Below are positions 1-5,084 of a DNA stretch of 7,463 bases, piece after piece. This DNA comes from Phycisphaerales bacterium (GTDB lineage Bacteria; Planctomycetota; Phycisphaerae; SM23-33): NCBI GenBank assembly GCA_003153915.1, contig PMBX01000043.1, positions 130 to 7,592 on the forward strand, given 5' to 3'. The notes beneath the pieces were generated by a model that ran no database searches, was not told the origin of the DNA, and saw only the letters and a list, made by a program, of their open reading frames with translations. The position numbers were made by a program, and so were the translations under genes. The stretch's first letter is position 1; each line of letters starts with the position of its first letter.

Positions 1-62
1 GCAATCAACGACTCATCAAGCTTGTAGTCAAAATCGCTGGTTTTCAAATGCCCCTGGGGCAT
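1..62 (-). CDS. queA: S-adenosylmethionine:tRNA ribosyltransferase-isomerase, N-terminal 20 codons only
   Basis: This is the 5' end of a gene that leaves the window to the left. Reading leftward from the ATG at 62-60 gives MPQGHLKTSDFDYKLDESLI. The piece KTSDFDYKLDESLI matches the opening of QueA (E. coli begins MRVTDFSFELPESLIA, recalled from knowledge of the family). QueA transfers the ribosyl group of S-adenosylmethionine to preQ1 at position 34 of GUN-anticodon tRNAs, giving epoxyqueuosine; it is cytoplasmic. The start is uncertain. The ATG adds five residues to the usual N-terminus, while a TTG at 47-45 lines up with the usual first residue. An AGGA lies 11 bases upstream of the ATG. The call depends on about 14 residues, but the SDFDY block is distinctive. 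Confidence 0.8.
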   Translation of the reverse strand, partial: MPQGHLKTSDFDYKLDESLI

Positions 63-90
63 GGTCTTGCCATTCCTGCGTTTGCGGAAA

Positions 91-120
91 TTAATAGAAC
101 AAATTCGACGCTATCGCCAA
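91..120 (-). promoter_or_regulatory. weak candidate promoter for queA
   Basis: Read on the minus strand, TTGGCG (120-115) and TATTAA (96-91) are separated by 18 bases and point at queA, whose ATG is 28 bases beyond the -10. Each hexamer matches the sigma70 consensus at four of six positions. The match is modest and the region is AT-rich, so chance is a real alternative. Confidence 0.3.
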
Positions 121-177
121 CTAACATGATCTAACCTGATTACATAAAGTTTAACATCTTTTAGTAACACATGTTAC
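121..177. promoter_or_regulatory. phased TAAC direct repeats and a palindrome, possible operator
   Basis: CTAACATGAT (121-130) is followed directly by CTAACCTGAT (131-140), a tandem 10-base repeat with one mismatch. TTAACATCTT lies at 151-160, so the TAAC core recurs at 10-base (one helical turn) steps with one step skipped. Next comes the palindrome GTAACA-CA-TGTTAC (164-177). Turn-phased direct repeats are typical of OmpR/PhoB-type response-regulator sites, and TTAACA-type repeats are known for Bacillus PhoP. Here the regulator is unknown. The site lies between divergent queA and the small gene at 395 and could act on either. Confidence 0.35.
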
Positions 178-336
178 GGCAATCGATCACGCGTTATACA
201 CCGGTTTTCCACATTGCCTATTGCTAGCAAGTTCCTTGCCAAACCCGTTGCCATTCGCCTATATTTCGGGATTCACGGACTAATCCTAACCCTGTGTTAC
301 GCCTAGCCATTACTGCGGAGTCCCGGCGGATGCGAA

Positions 337-377
337 AGTAGGCAACCTATTGGACCGATACTCTACGTGAGCCTACT
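337..377 (+). promoter_or_regulatory. hairpin just upstream of the 76-residue ORF
   Basis: AGTAGGC (337-343) and GCCTACT (371-377) are perfect complements that enclose a 27-base loop. The structure ends 17 bases before the ATG at 395. GCCTA at 301-305 could pair with TAGGC at 339-343 instead, so two mutually exclusive folds are possible. I do not recognise a known riboswitch class. It could be a translational control element or a chance 7-bp match. Confidence 0.3.
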
Positions 378-394
378 GAAAGAGCGTAACGAAA

Positions 395-625
395 ATGAAT
401 GTAGTCAACATGCCATCCCATCCTGAAGGCCCACTGAGCAGCCTCCCGGCCAAGGTTGCCGACATGGACCGCCCCCATCTCATCGAGATACTGCGGTCGC
501 TCCGTTGCGACTTCCGGCTGGACTTCACGGATGATTTCCTCCAGTCAGCCAGCATGGAACGACTCCGTCACATCGTACTGGCTGCCGTCCTGCATGCCCG
601 CAACGCCCCCTGCCGATCTGTGTAG
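395..625 (+). CDS. small orphan protein, 76 residues, function unknown
   Basis: I do not recognise a named family. The reading looks coding: after a Pro-rich start, residues 26-36 (RPHLIEILRSL) and 45-68 (from TDDFL to HARN) read as two amphipathic helices with acidic and basic residues well spaced. There is no signal peptide, membrane segment or metal motif, so it is probably cytosolic. A weak AAAGAG lies 10 bases before the ATG at 395. Other in-frame ATGs are at 410 and 464, and the helical part begins just after the latter. It converges on the membrane-protein gene, with only 8 bases between the two stop codons. The ORF in the other frame over the same DNA (456-692) has a much less protein-like composition. 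Confidence 0.6.
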   Translation: MNVVNMPSHPEGPLSSLPAKVADMDRPHLIEILRSLRCDFRLDFTDDFLQSASMERLRHIVLAAVLHARNAPCRSV

Positions 626-633
626 CGGGCCGA

Positions 634-1365
634 TTACTCCGCCGGTTTTCTCTTCTTGGCCTTGCCGGAAAAAACCGAGTGCTGGAAGATGAACCCTATC
701 GCCGAGGGAACCGCAATCAGCAGCGGAAGCAGATGCATCTCCGTCAACAGGGAATTCCGCAGATTCTGTCCAATGGAAGGATATCGCAGCAGAAGCGCCA
801 GGATGCCCGAGATGGCCATCATCGTTCCCTGGATGGACGTAAAGATCATTACGGTGATCTGGAAGATTGCGAACGCCAGCATTCCCAGCGTGACCAAGCC
901 CAGCAGCGCCCCCGCCCAGGCATATTGGCCTAGCGTGATTTGGCCGGAAACCTCGGCCAGATATCGCCACAGGCCATAACCCACCAGGCTTCCCACCAGC
1001 GCCCCCATTAGGCTGACAGCGTATTTCATCAGCGGCCAGGCCGCCACGGCCAGCAGAAGCCCCCCGGCGACGGCAGTGAAGGTCGGCAGATTGGACGCCG
1101 GCGTCTCCGCCCCATGCATATGGCGCCCGATCGTGGCCCCCAGGGCAATCCCGATCATGGCCGCATTGGCGATGACCAGTATCTTGAAGGCTTTCCATCC
1201 GTAGAGCATGTAGACCAGTCCAACAACCAGCAGAAGCACGGCCTTGAGCGGGTCCAGATCGGTGAGGTATTGCACGAATTCCTGCCTGGAGGGGACATTC
1301 CCCGACTGGATCGTATGCACAAACGCACCGGGTAGCGGGACATTGGGGTCAACATGGGGTTTCAT
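634..1365 (-). CDS. seven-helix integral membrane protein, 243 residues, resembling TM7S3/TM198-like (DUF4203) proteins
   Basis: This is a polytopic inner-membrane protein of unknown role. After a hydrophilic N-terminus of about 38 residues there are hydrophobic segments near 40-57, 61-80, 95-112, 115-135, 148-173, 174-193 and 211-228. The tail is short and basic (KAKKRKPAE). The block around residues 54-80 (LYGWKAFK followed by a small-residue-rich helix ending GATIG) recalls the first repeat of the TM7S3/TM198-like family, which is my best but unproven family guess. There are no catalytic or metal motifs. It is the last gene of the rhomboid operon: its ATG at 1365 follows the upstream stop by 12 bases, and an AAGG overlapping that stop may serve as ribosome site. 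By helix count and basic tail it resembles its upstream neighbour. Confidence 0.8.
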   Translation of the reverse strand: MKPHVDPNVPLPGAFVHTIQSGNVPSRQEFVQYLTDLDPLKAVLLLVVGLVYMLYGWKAFKILVIANAAMIGIALGATIGRHMHGAETPASNLPTFTAVAGGLLLAVAAWPLMKYAVSLMGALVGSLVGYGLWRYLAEVSGQITLGQYAWAGALLGLVTLGMLAFAIFQITVMIFTSIQGTMMAISGILALLLRYPSIGQNLRNSLLTEMHLLPLLIAVPSAIGFIFQHSVFSGKAKKRKPAE

Positions 1366-1377
1366 GCTATGGCAGCC

Positions 1378-2178
1378 TTATTTTTTCTTCTCGGCGGCAT
1401 TGTCGGAAGTTTTCTTCTCGGGCTTTTTCTCTCCACCCTTGGCTTTATTGTCATGCTTGGCCCGTTCATCCAGGATCGCACCGCAGAACTGGTAGACGAT
1501 CCCGAACATCAGCAGCACGGCGACGGCGATTGCGGGCAGGGCATAGTCCCACCACGTCGCGGGCCACAGCGATACTTGAATCTTCGCCACGGCCAGCAGC
1601 ACCCCGGCGACGATGCAGACCGCCCCCAGCAGCGAAGTCATGAATATCTTGCCCATCCTGGGCAGCAACAGCGCGACGGTCAGCGGGGCGCCTCCGCCCA
1701 GACATAAGGTCCACAACACCGTGGCGGAGTGATCCTTCCACGCCTCGCCCAGCGCAGCGACGCAATAAACCCAGCCGTCCGCCAGCCAGGCGACAAGCGG
1801 CGCAAGACCGGGCGCGGAGGCGGGCTGCGAGGCCGCTGCGGCGGGGGCGGACATGCGGGCCAGCATGGCCAGGATGGCTACGGCGCCGAAGATCGCTCCG
1901 GCGGCCAAGGCCCAGAGTATCCTTGCCGTCACCGCTCCCACGGCGGCGAAGACAACGGCGGCCACAATCGCGGCCACCAGGGGAGTTATGGGGAACTGTT
2001 GCGACAGGGGGACAGCGAAGGCGATGGCCGTCGCGACGCCCACCAGAGCCAGGAAGGGCCTGGAGAGAATCCGCCCCCACAAGAGCATCGCCGCGCCCAG
2101 CGCCACCCCCCCGGCCGAGAACGCGCAAACGGCCAGCGCGTCCAGTTGCGGCGGAAACGGGGGTGAGATATTCAACAT
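1378..2178 (-). CDS. seven-helix integral membrane protein, 266 residues, with Lys-rich tail
   Basis: Unrecognised membrane protein. Hydrophobic segments lie near residues 13-34, 41-59, 65-82, 85-107, 152-171, 178-198 and 211-234. A soluble Ala/Pro-rich loop at about 108-150 splits them four plus three. The last 30 residues are strongly charged (KGGEKKPEKK, ending EKKK) and probably cytoplasmic by the positive-inside rule. The segment LLWGRILSRPF (32-42) has the same aromatic-Gly-basic pattern as YGWKAFK in the downstream protein, so the two may be distant paralogs. The start at 2178 has AAGGA 10 bases upstream. It sits 57 bases after the rhomboid stop and 12 before the next ATG, as expected for an operon. 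Its role may be linked to the protease, for example as partner or substrate, but nothing in the sequence proves this. Confidence 0.8.
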   Translation of the reverse strand: MLNISPPFPPQLDALAVCAFSAGGVALGAAMLLWGRILSRPFLALVGVATAIAFAVPLSQQFPITPLVAAIVAAVVFAAVGAVTARILWALAAGAIFGAVAILAMLARMSAPAAAASQPASAPGLAPLVAWLADGWVYCVAALGEAWKDHSATVLWTLCLGGGAPLTVALLLPRMGKIFMTSLLGAVCIVAGVLLAVAKIQVSLWPATWWDYALPAIAVAVLLMFGIVYQFCGAILDERAKHDNKAKGGEKKPEKKTSDNAAEKKK

Positions 2179-2235
2179 GCCTGCGACGTCCTTGTCCGGC
2201 GCCGGAGCGAACTGCCATCCATGCCCCCGGCGCGC

Positions 2236-3432
2236 TTAGGGTTTGTCCTGCAATGCTTCCAGGTCGCCGCGGGCCAGTTCAGCTTTGCGCGGATCGGTCA
2301 GCAAACCGGCCGCGCGACGAAGGTACTGCCTGGCCCGTTCGTATTGATGTAAATATCGGCCATACAGCAGTCCCAGCATCAGGTGGATATCGGCGATGTG
2401 TTCGTAGGCGCCGTAGTGCTTGAGGAATCGCTCGTAAGCGTCGGCGGCTGCGGGATATCGCTGCGACTCCATCAGTTTGTTAGCCACGTCGAGTTGCAGG
2501 CCCTGACCCAGCACGGCATCCTCGGCGATCTGGACCAGTTGGAGGTATCCTTCCGCCGCCTTGGCCAGGTCATGTTGTTCATACGCCACGGCGATCTGTT
2601 GTCGCAGTTGACTCTCGCGCGCCGCAGCCGAGGATATGGGCGGAGAGATGACGGCCCCCGCCTCGAGCGGCGCGGGTGGCCGAATTGCCTCGACGGCCTG
2701 GCCGACAAACGGGGCAAAACCCTGGCCAACCATGTGGCGGTACTGGCTTCTCCGCCTGGCAGATCGCATCAGGTTCAGCAGGTCCATCGGGTCGCGCGGC
2801 AGCAACCGGGTCGCCAGCAGGACTGCCGTGACGGCGATCCCGAAAGCATAACCGCTACAGTGGGCGGCGTAGGCGACTCCGCCTTCCGGAACGCCGGTGA
2901 ACCGTGGGGTAAGTGACATCCAGAGGTTGAAAACGAATTGGAAGGCCAGAAAATACAGGCTGGACACCTCCATGGTCGTGATGAAGTAGAAGACGATCAG
3001 CATCGTGATCCGCACGCGCGGCAGCATGACAATGTACGCGCCCGTGACGGCAGAGATCGCCCCGGAGGCCCCCAGCACCGGGGCGTGGCCGCTCATCAGG
3101 ACGTATCCGATACCCGCCAGCACGCCCCCGGCCAGGTAGAAGGCCAGGTAGCCCACCTGGCCGAAGCGGTCGTTGACGGCATTGCCGAAGACCCACAGGA
3201 AGACCATGTTACCCAGCAGGTGCAGCAGGCCGCCGTGGAGAAAGACGGAACTGAAAAACTGGAACAGTTGGGGCGAGTCGGGGTGCAGCAGCAGGTGGTT
3301 GATCCGCAACATGCCCTTGGCCGAGCCGCCCTGGTAACCCATCAGGTACACCAGCACGTTGGCCGCCACCAGGGCGTAGTTCACCCAGGGTACGCGAACC
3401 ATTCGATAATCAGTGCGGATGGGTATGAACAT
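2236..3432 (-). CDS. rhomboid-family intramembrane serine protease with C-terminal TPR-like region, 398 residues
   Basis: Rhomboids cleave transmembrane segments within the membrane using a Ser-His dyad. The first 210 residues are the membrane domain. It has an N-terminal segment (about 16-33), FLHGG at 64-68, HLLGN at 71-75 followed by LWVFGN and D88, the nucleophile motif GASG at 121-124 (Ser123), and AHCSG at 190-194 with the catalytic His191 in the last core helix. All key residues are present, so it should be active. After a Pro/Ala linker (about 250-270), residues 275-390 form paired amphipathic helices with TPR-like spacing, such as AAEGYLQLVQIAED and AADAYERFLKHY. This suggests a cytoplasmic protein-binding tail. 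The MFIPIRTD start is usual for this rhomboid type and supports the ATG at 3432, although the ribosome site (GGTGAG touching the ATG) is poor. First gene of a probable operon with the two membrane proteins downstream. Confidence 0.92.
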   Translation of the reverse strand: MFIPIRTDYRMVRVPWVNYALVAANVLVYLMGYQGGSAKGMLRINHLLLHPDSPQLFQFFSSVFLHGGLLHLLGNMVFLWVFGNAVNDRFGQVGYLAFYLAGGVLAGIGYVLMSGHAPVLGASGAISAVTGAYIVMLPRVRITMLIVFYFITTMEVSSLYFLAFQFVFNLWMSLTPRFTGVPEGGVAYAAHCSGYAFGIAVTAVLLATRLLPRDPMDLLNLMRSARRRSQYRHMVGQGFAPFVGQAVEAIRPPAPLEAGAVISPPISSAAARESQLRQQIAVAYEQHDLAKAAEGYLQLVQIAEDAVLGQGLQLDVANKLMESQRYPAAADAYERFLKHYGAYEHIADIHLMLGLLYGRYLHQYERARQYLRRAAGLLTDPRKAELARGDLEALQDKP

Positions 3433-3670
3433 CTCACCGCCGTCCGGGCCGCCACCGGGGCGGTTCCCTGTATCCCGTGAAAAATCACCGTGCCTGCCCG
3501 CAGCCGAACTCCCGGCCGAGCGGGCTATTCCACGACAACCAACAGTGAGGCCATTCTACGCCCGCCGGCGAGCGTGTGCAATAAACTGGCCGGCTGACTC
3601 ATCCCCCGTTTCCGCGGGCAAGGTGGTGTATTTGGAATCGCTGCGTCGCGGCAGGATGATTTCTGTTTTA
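3433..3670. other. non-coding spacer upstream of the rhomboid gene
   Basis: No convincing gene. The spacer probably holds the promoter and leader of the rhomboid gene, but I find no good -35/-10 pair. A 6-bp hairpin is formed by GCCCGC (3496-3501) and GCGGGC (3520-3525) with an 18-base loop, in the expected leader. Open frames on both strands (3413-3694 plus; 3525-3731 minus) are rich in Arg, Pro and Ser, run into hairpin DNA, and look non-coding. Confidence 0.5.
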
Positions 3671-3690
3671 GCCCCATCGGGGCGTTTTTC
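3671..3690 (+). terminator. terminator-like hairpin with T-tract
   Basis: GCCCC (3671-3675), loop ATC, GGGGC (3679-3683), then GTTTTTC: a short GC stem followed by five T residues at 3685-3689, the form of a rho-independent terminator for plus-strand transcription. No plus-strand gene is visible for some 3 kb upstream, so it may stop antisense transcription. It may also be just the first member of the hairpin series that follows. Confidence 0.5.
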
Positions 3691-3747
3691 TTAGCCCCGT
3701 GCGAAGCCGAAGGTGAGCGAGGGGATGGCATGGCGACCGGGATCGAA

Positions 3748-4002
3748 GCCCCATTAGGGGCGCCTTAAACGTGAAGACGCCCCTGGCGGGGCTTAATAAC
3801 GTAGCGCCTTGCCAACCCAAGGCTTCCGCCTTGGGCTAAGAAAGACGGCCCTTCGGGCCTGACTGTCCCTGCGAAACTGGGGATGAGTTGTACCGCCAGG
3901 TTCCACCCCCAAGCGAAGCAACGCGGAGCTTGGGGGTGTGATGCACTTCACCCCCAAGTAAACGACACTTGGGGGTGGCACCAATCACTTGATCGTGCCA
4001 CC
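3748..4002. repeat. cluster of six short perfect inverted repeats
   Basis: Six perfect hairpins lie one after another. They are GCCCC/GGGGC at 3748-3761; GCCCC/GGGGC at 3779-3792; CCCAAGGC/GCCTTGGG at 3816-3835 with loop TTCC; GGCCC/GGGCC at 3847-3859; CACCCCCAAGC/GCTTGGGGGTG at 3904-3938 (11 bp); and CACCCCCAAGT/ACTTGGGGGTG at 3949-3977 (11 bp). GGTGGCAC (3974-3981) can also pair with GTGCCACC (3995-4002), competing with the last hairpin. The fifth and sixth share their arms and so form an imperfect tandem duplication. No coding frame fits. Possible roles are REP-like dispersed repeats, a transcription barrier, or a structured RNA. Confidence 0.7.
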
Positions 4003-4095
4003 AGCCGTCTGGCCGAGTAACCGCCGATGCGGGCTCTGCTCCTGAAGTCGGAAGCCCGATGTCTGCTGTTGTTCGCCATTTCACGTTTGCGCGCC

Positions 4096-4124
4096 TTGAC
4101 GGAACCGCCGCCATGGCGTAGGCT
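4096..4124 (+). promoter_or_regulatory. sigma70-type promoter of tRNA-Tyr
   Basis: TTGACG (4096-4101, five of six consensus bases) is followed by a 17-base spacer and TAGGCT (4119-4124). Transcription would start near 4131, about nine bases before the tRNA, a normal short tRNA leader. nadD could be served by the same promoter. Confidence 0.65.
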
Positions 4125-4139
4125 GATAGGCGGCTTCCT

Positions 4140-4221
4140 GGGAGTGTGCCCGAGTGGACAAAGGGAGCAGACTGTAAATCTGCCGGCTCAGCCTTCGGTG
4201 GTTCGAATCCACCCGCTCCCA
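4140..4221 (+). tRNA. tRNA-Tyr: tRNA-Tyr (anticodon GTA)
   Basis: A complete class II tRNA can be folded by eye. The acceptor GGGAGTG (4140-4146) pairs with CGCTCCC (4214-4220), including one T-G pair. The D stem is CCC/GGG (4149-4151, 4163-4165). The anticodon stem is GCAGA/TCTGC (4167-4171, 4179-4183) with loop CTGTAAA and anticodon GTA at 4174-4176. A 13-base variable arm (4184-4196) contains a GGC/GCC stem, as in bacterial tRNA-Tyr. The T arm is GGTGG/CCACC around TTCGAAT. The discriminator is A4221. CCA is not encoded and would be added after transcription. G34 makes it a target for queuosine, the pathway of the queA gene at the left edge. Confidence 0.97.
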
Positions 4222-4268
4222 TTCGTCGGCGCCGATGAACGTTTGCGCCTAAACCGCGACCCTCGCCC

Positions 4269-4910
4269 ATGGCCGAAAACCTGGTCCTTTTCGGTGGAAC
4301 GTTCGACCCGGTGCATCACGGGCACCTGGTCGTCGCGCGATCGCTGGCCGAAGCGAGGGGCTTCGAGCAGGTCACCTTCGTCCCCGCCGCCTGCCCGCCG
4401 CACAAGTCCGCCGCGACGGCACCTCCGGCGGACCGGCTGGCGATGCTGCGGCTGGCCATCGCCGAGGAACCGCTTCTGGACCTGTCCGACCTGGAACTTT
4501 CGCGCCAGGGGCCAAGTTACACCATCGACACCGTGCGGGAACTCCGCCGCCTGCACGGGGCCAAGACGAAGATCCACTGGGTGATCGGCGCCGACATGCT
4601 GGAGGACCTTCCCCGCTGGCATTGCGCGGCCGAGGTGTTGGCCGAAGCCGGCCTGATCGTCGTAGTTCGCCCGCCGTGGGATCAGCGGCTTGAGGAAATC
4701 TTCACGTCCCTGATGGCGGAACTGGGAAGCAAAGCGGTGAATGCGTTGCGAGAATCGGTCACGACAACGCCCCGAATCGACATCTCCTCCAGCGACATAC
4801 GCCGCCGCCTGGCCGAGGGACGGTCGATACGGTTCCTACTGCCTGATTCCGTCCTGGAATACATCGAGGACCGTAAACTCTACGCATCCACCGGAACCGA
4901 CGGCGCATAA
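4269..4910 (+). CDS. nadD: nicotinate-nucleotide adenylyltransferase, 213 residues
   Basis: NadD joins ATP and nicotinate mononucleotide to form deamido-NAD, the shared penultimate step of NAD synthesis, in the cytoplasm. Diagnostic features are the nucleotidyltransferase signature GGTFDPVHHGH at 9-19, PPHK at 43-46, YTIDTVREL at 84-92, GADM at 107-110, and DISSSDIR at 171-178 (the ISSSxIR nucleotide-binding motif) followed by LLPDSVLEYI. Length and motif order are normal. The ATG at 4269 puts the signature at the usual distance from the start; no clear Shine-Dalgarno precedes it. It starts 47 bases after tRNA-Tyr, with no terminator between them, so co-transcription is likely. It is not next to the rsfS or obgE genes that often flank it elsewhere. 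A palindromic element begins three bases after its stop. Confidence 0.96.
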   Translation: MAENLVLFGGTFDPVHHGHLVVARSLAEARGFEQVTFVPAACPPHKSAATAPPADRLAMLRLAIAEEPLLDLSDLELSRQGPSYTIDTVRELRRLHGAKTKIHWVIGADMLEDLPRWHCAAEVLAEAGLIVVVRPPWDQRLEEIFTSLMAELGSKAVNALRESVTTTPRIDISSSDIRRRLAEGRSIRFLLPDSVLEYIEDRKLYASTGTDGA

Positions 4911-4913
4911 GCA

Positions 4914-5002
4914 GGGTGCCATGCTCATGGCTTAGCCATGAGCATGTCCACACCATGCGTCTCCGCGGTAACGCATGGCCACGTGGCGTGGCCATGGCAC
5001 CC
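4914..5002. repeat. 89-bp nested palindromic element between nadD and coaD
   Basis: An outer perfect inverted repeat, GGGTGCCATG (4914-4923) with CATGGCACCC (4993-5002), encloses three more perfect ones: CATGCTCATGGC/GCCATGAGCATG with loop TTA (4920-4946, 12 bp); CCATGCGT/ACGCATGG (4953-4960, 4971-4978); and CATGGCCAC/GTGGCCATG (4974-4996). Some arms overlap, so several folds compete, including a closed stem carrying internal hairpins. It begins three bases after the nadD stop, in a convergent spacer, the usual place for dispersed palindromic repeats. There is no T-tract, so it is not a classic terminator, although it could protect or end both mRNAs. No flanking target duplication is evident. 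Confidence 0.85.
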
Positions 5003-5084
5003 ACCTATACGGTTTGTCGAAGAAAGAAATCACGATCTTAGAGGGGGCGGGCGATTGGAATTAATCGGCTGGGGGCGAGGGAAT

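Noticed and set aside
350..379. Possible promoter TTGGAC (350-355) with TACTGA (374-379) before the 76-residue gene
   Set aside because: The -10 match is poor, and the start site would fall at or within a few bases of the start of the weak ribosome site. Not strong enough to list.
545..1198. Long frames opposite to or out of phase with the membrane-protein genes (545-1198, 1466-2218, 1923-2423)
   Set aside because: These are GC-rich shadow frames with Arg/Gly/Pro-heavy composition. The in-phase frames give clean transmembrane proteins.
3413..3694. 93-residue plus-strand frame spanning the rhomboid start and the spacer
   Set aside because: It overlaps the rhomboid start, is rich in Pro, Arg and Ser, has no domain-like pattern, and ends inside the terminator-like hairpin.
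3525..3731. 68-residue minus-strand frame (with IPNTPPCPRKRG)
   Set aside because: Low-complexity reading across hairpin DNA, resembling spurious proteins often called on repeats. No ribosome site or homology that I can support.
3671..4002. CRISPR array
   Set aside because: The repeats are inverted, of different sequence and irregularly spaced. There are no constant direct repeats with unique spacers, and no cas genes.
3836..4270. 144-residue minus-strand frame containing GAGGFEPPKAEPADLQSA
   Set aside because: This is the antisense translation of the tRNA-Tyr gene plus the hairpin cluster. The GGFEPP-type peptide is a common annotation artefact from antisense tRNA.
4027..4584. 185-residue plus-strand frame across tRNA-Tyr and the start of nadD
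   Set aside because: It reads through the tRNA and then out of phase through nadD, with Arg/Ser-rich shadow composition.
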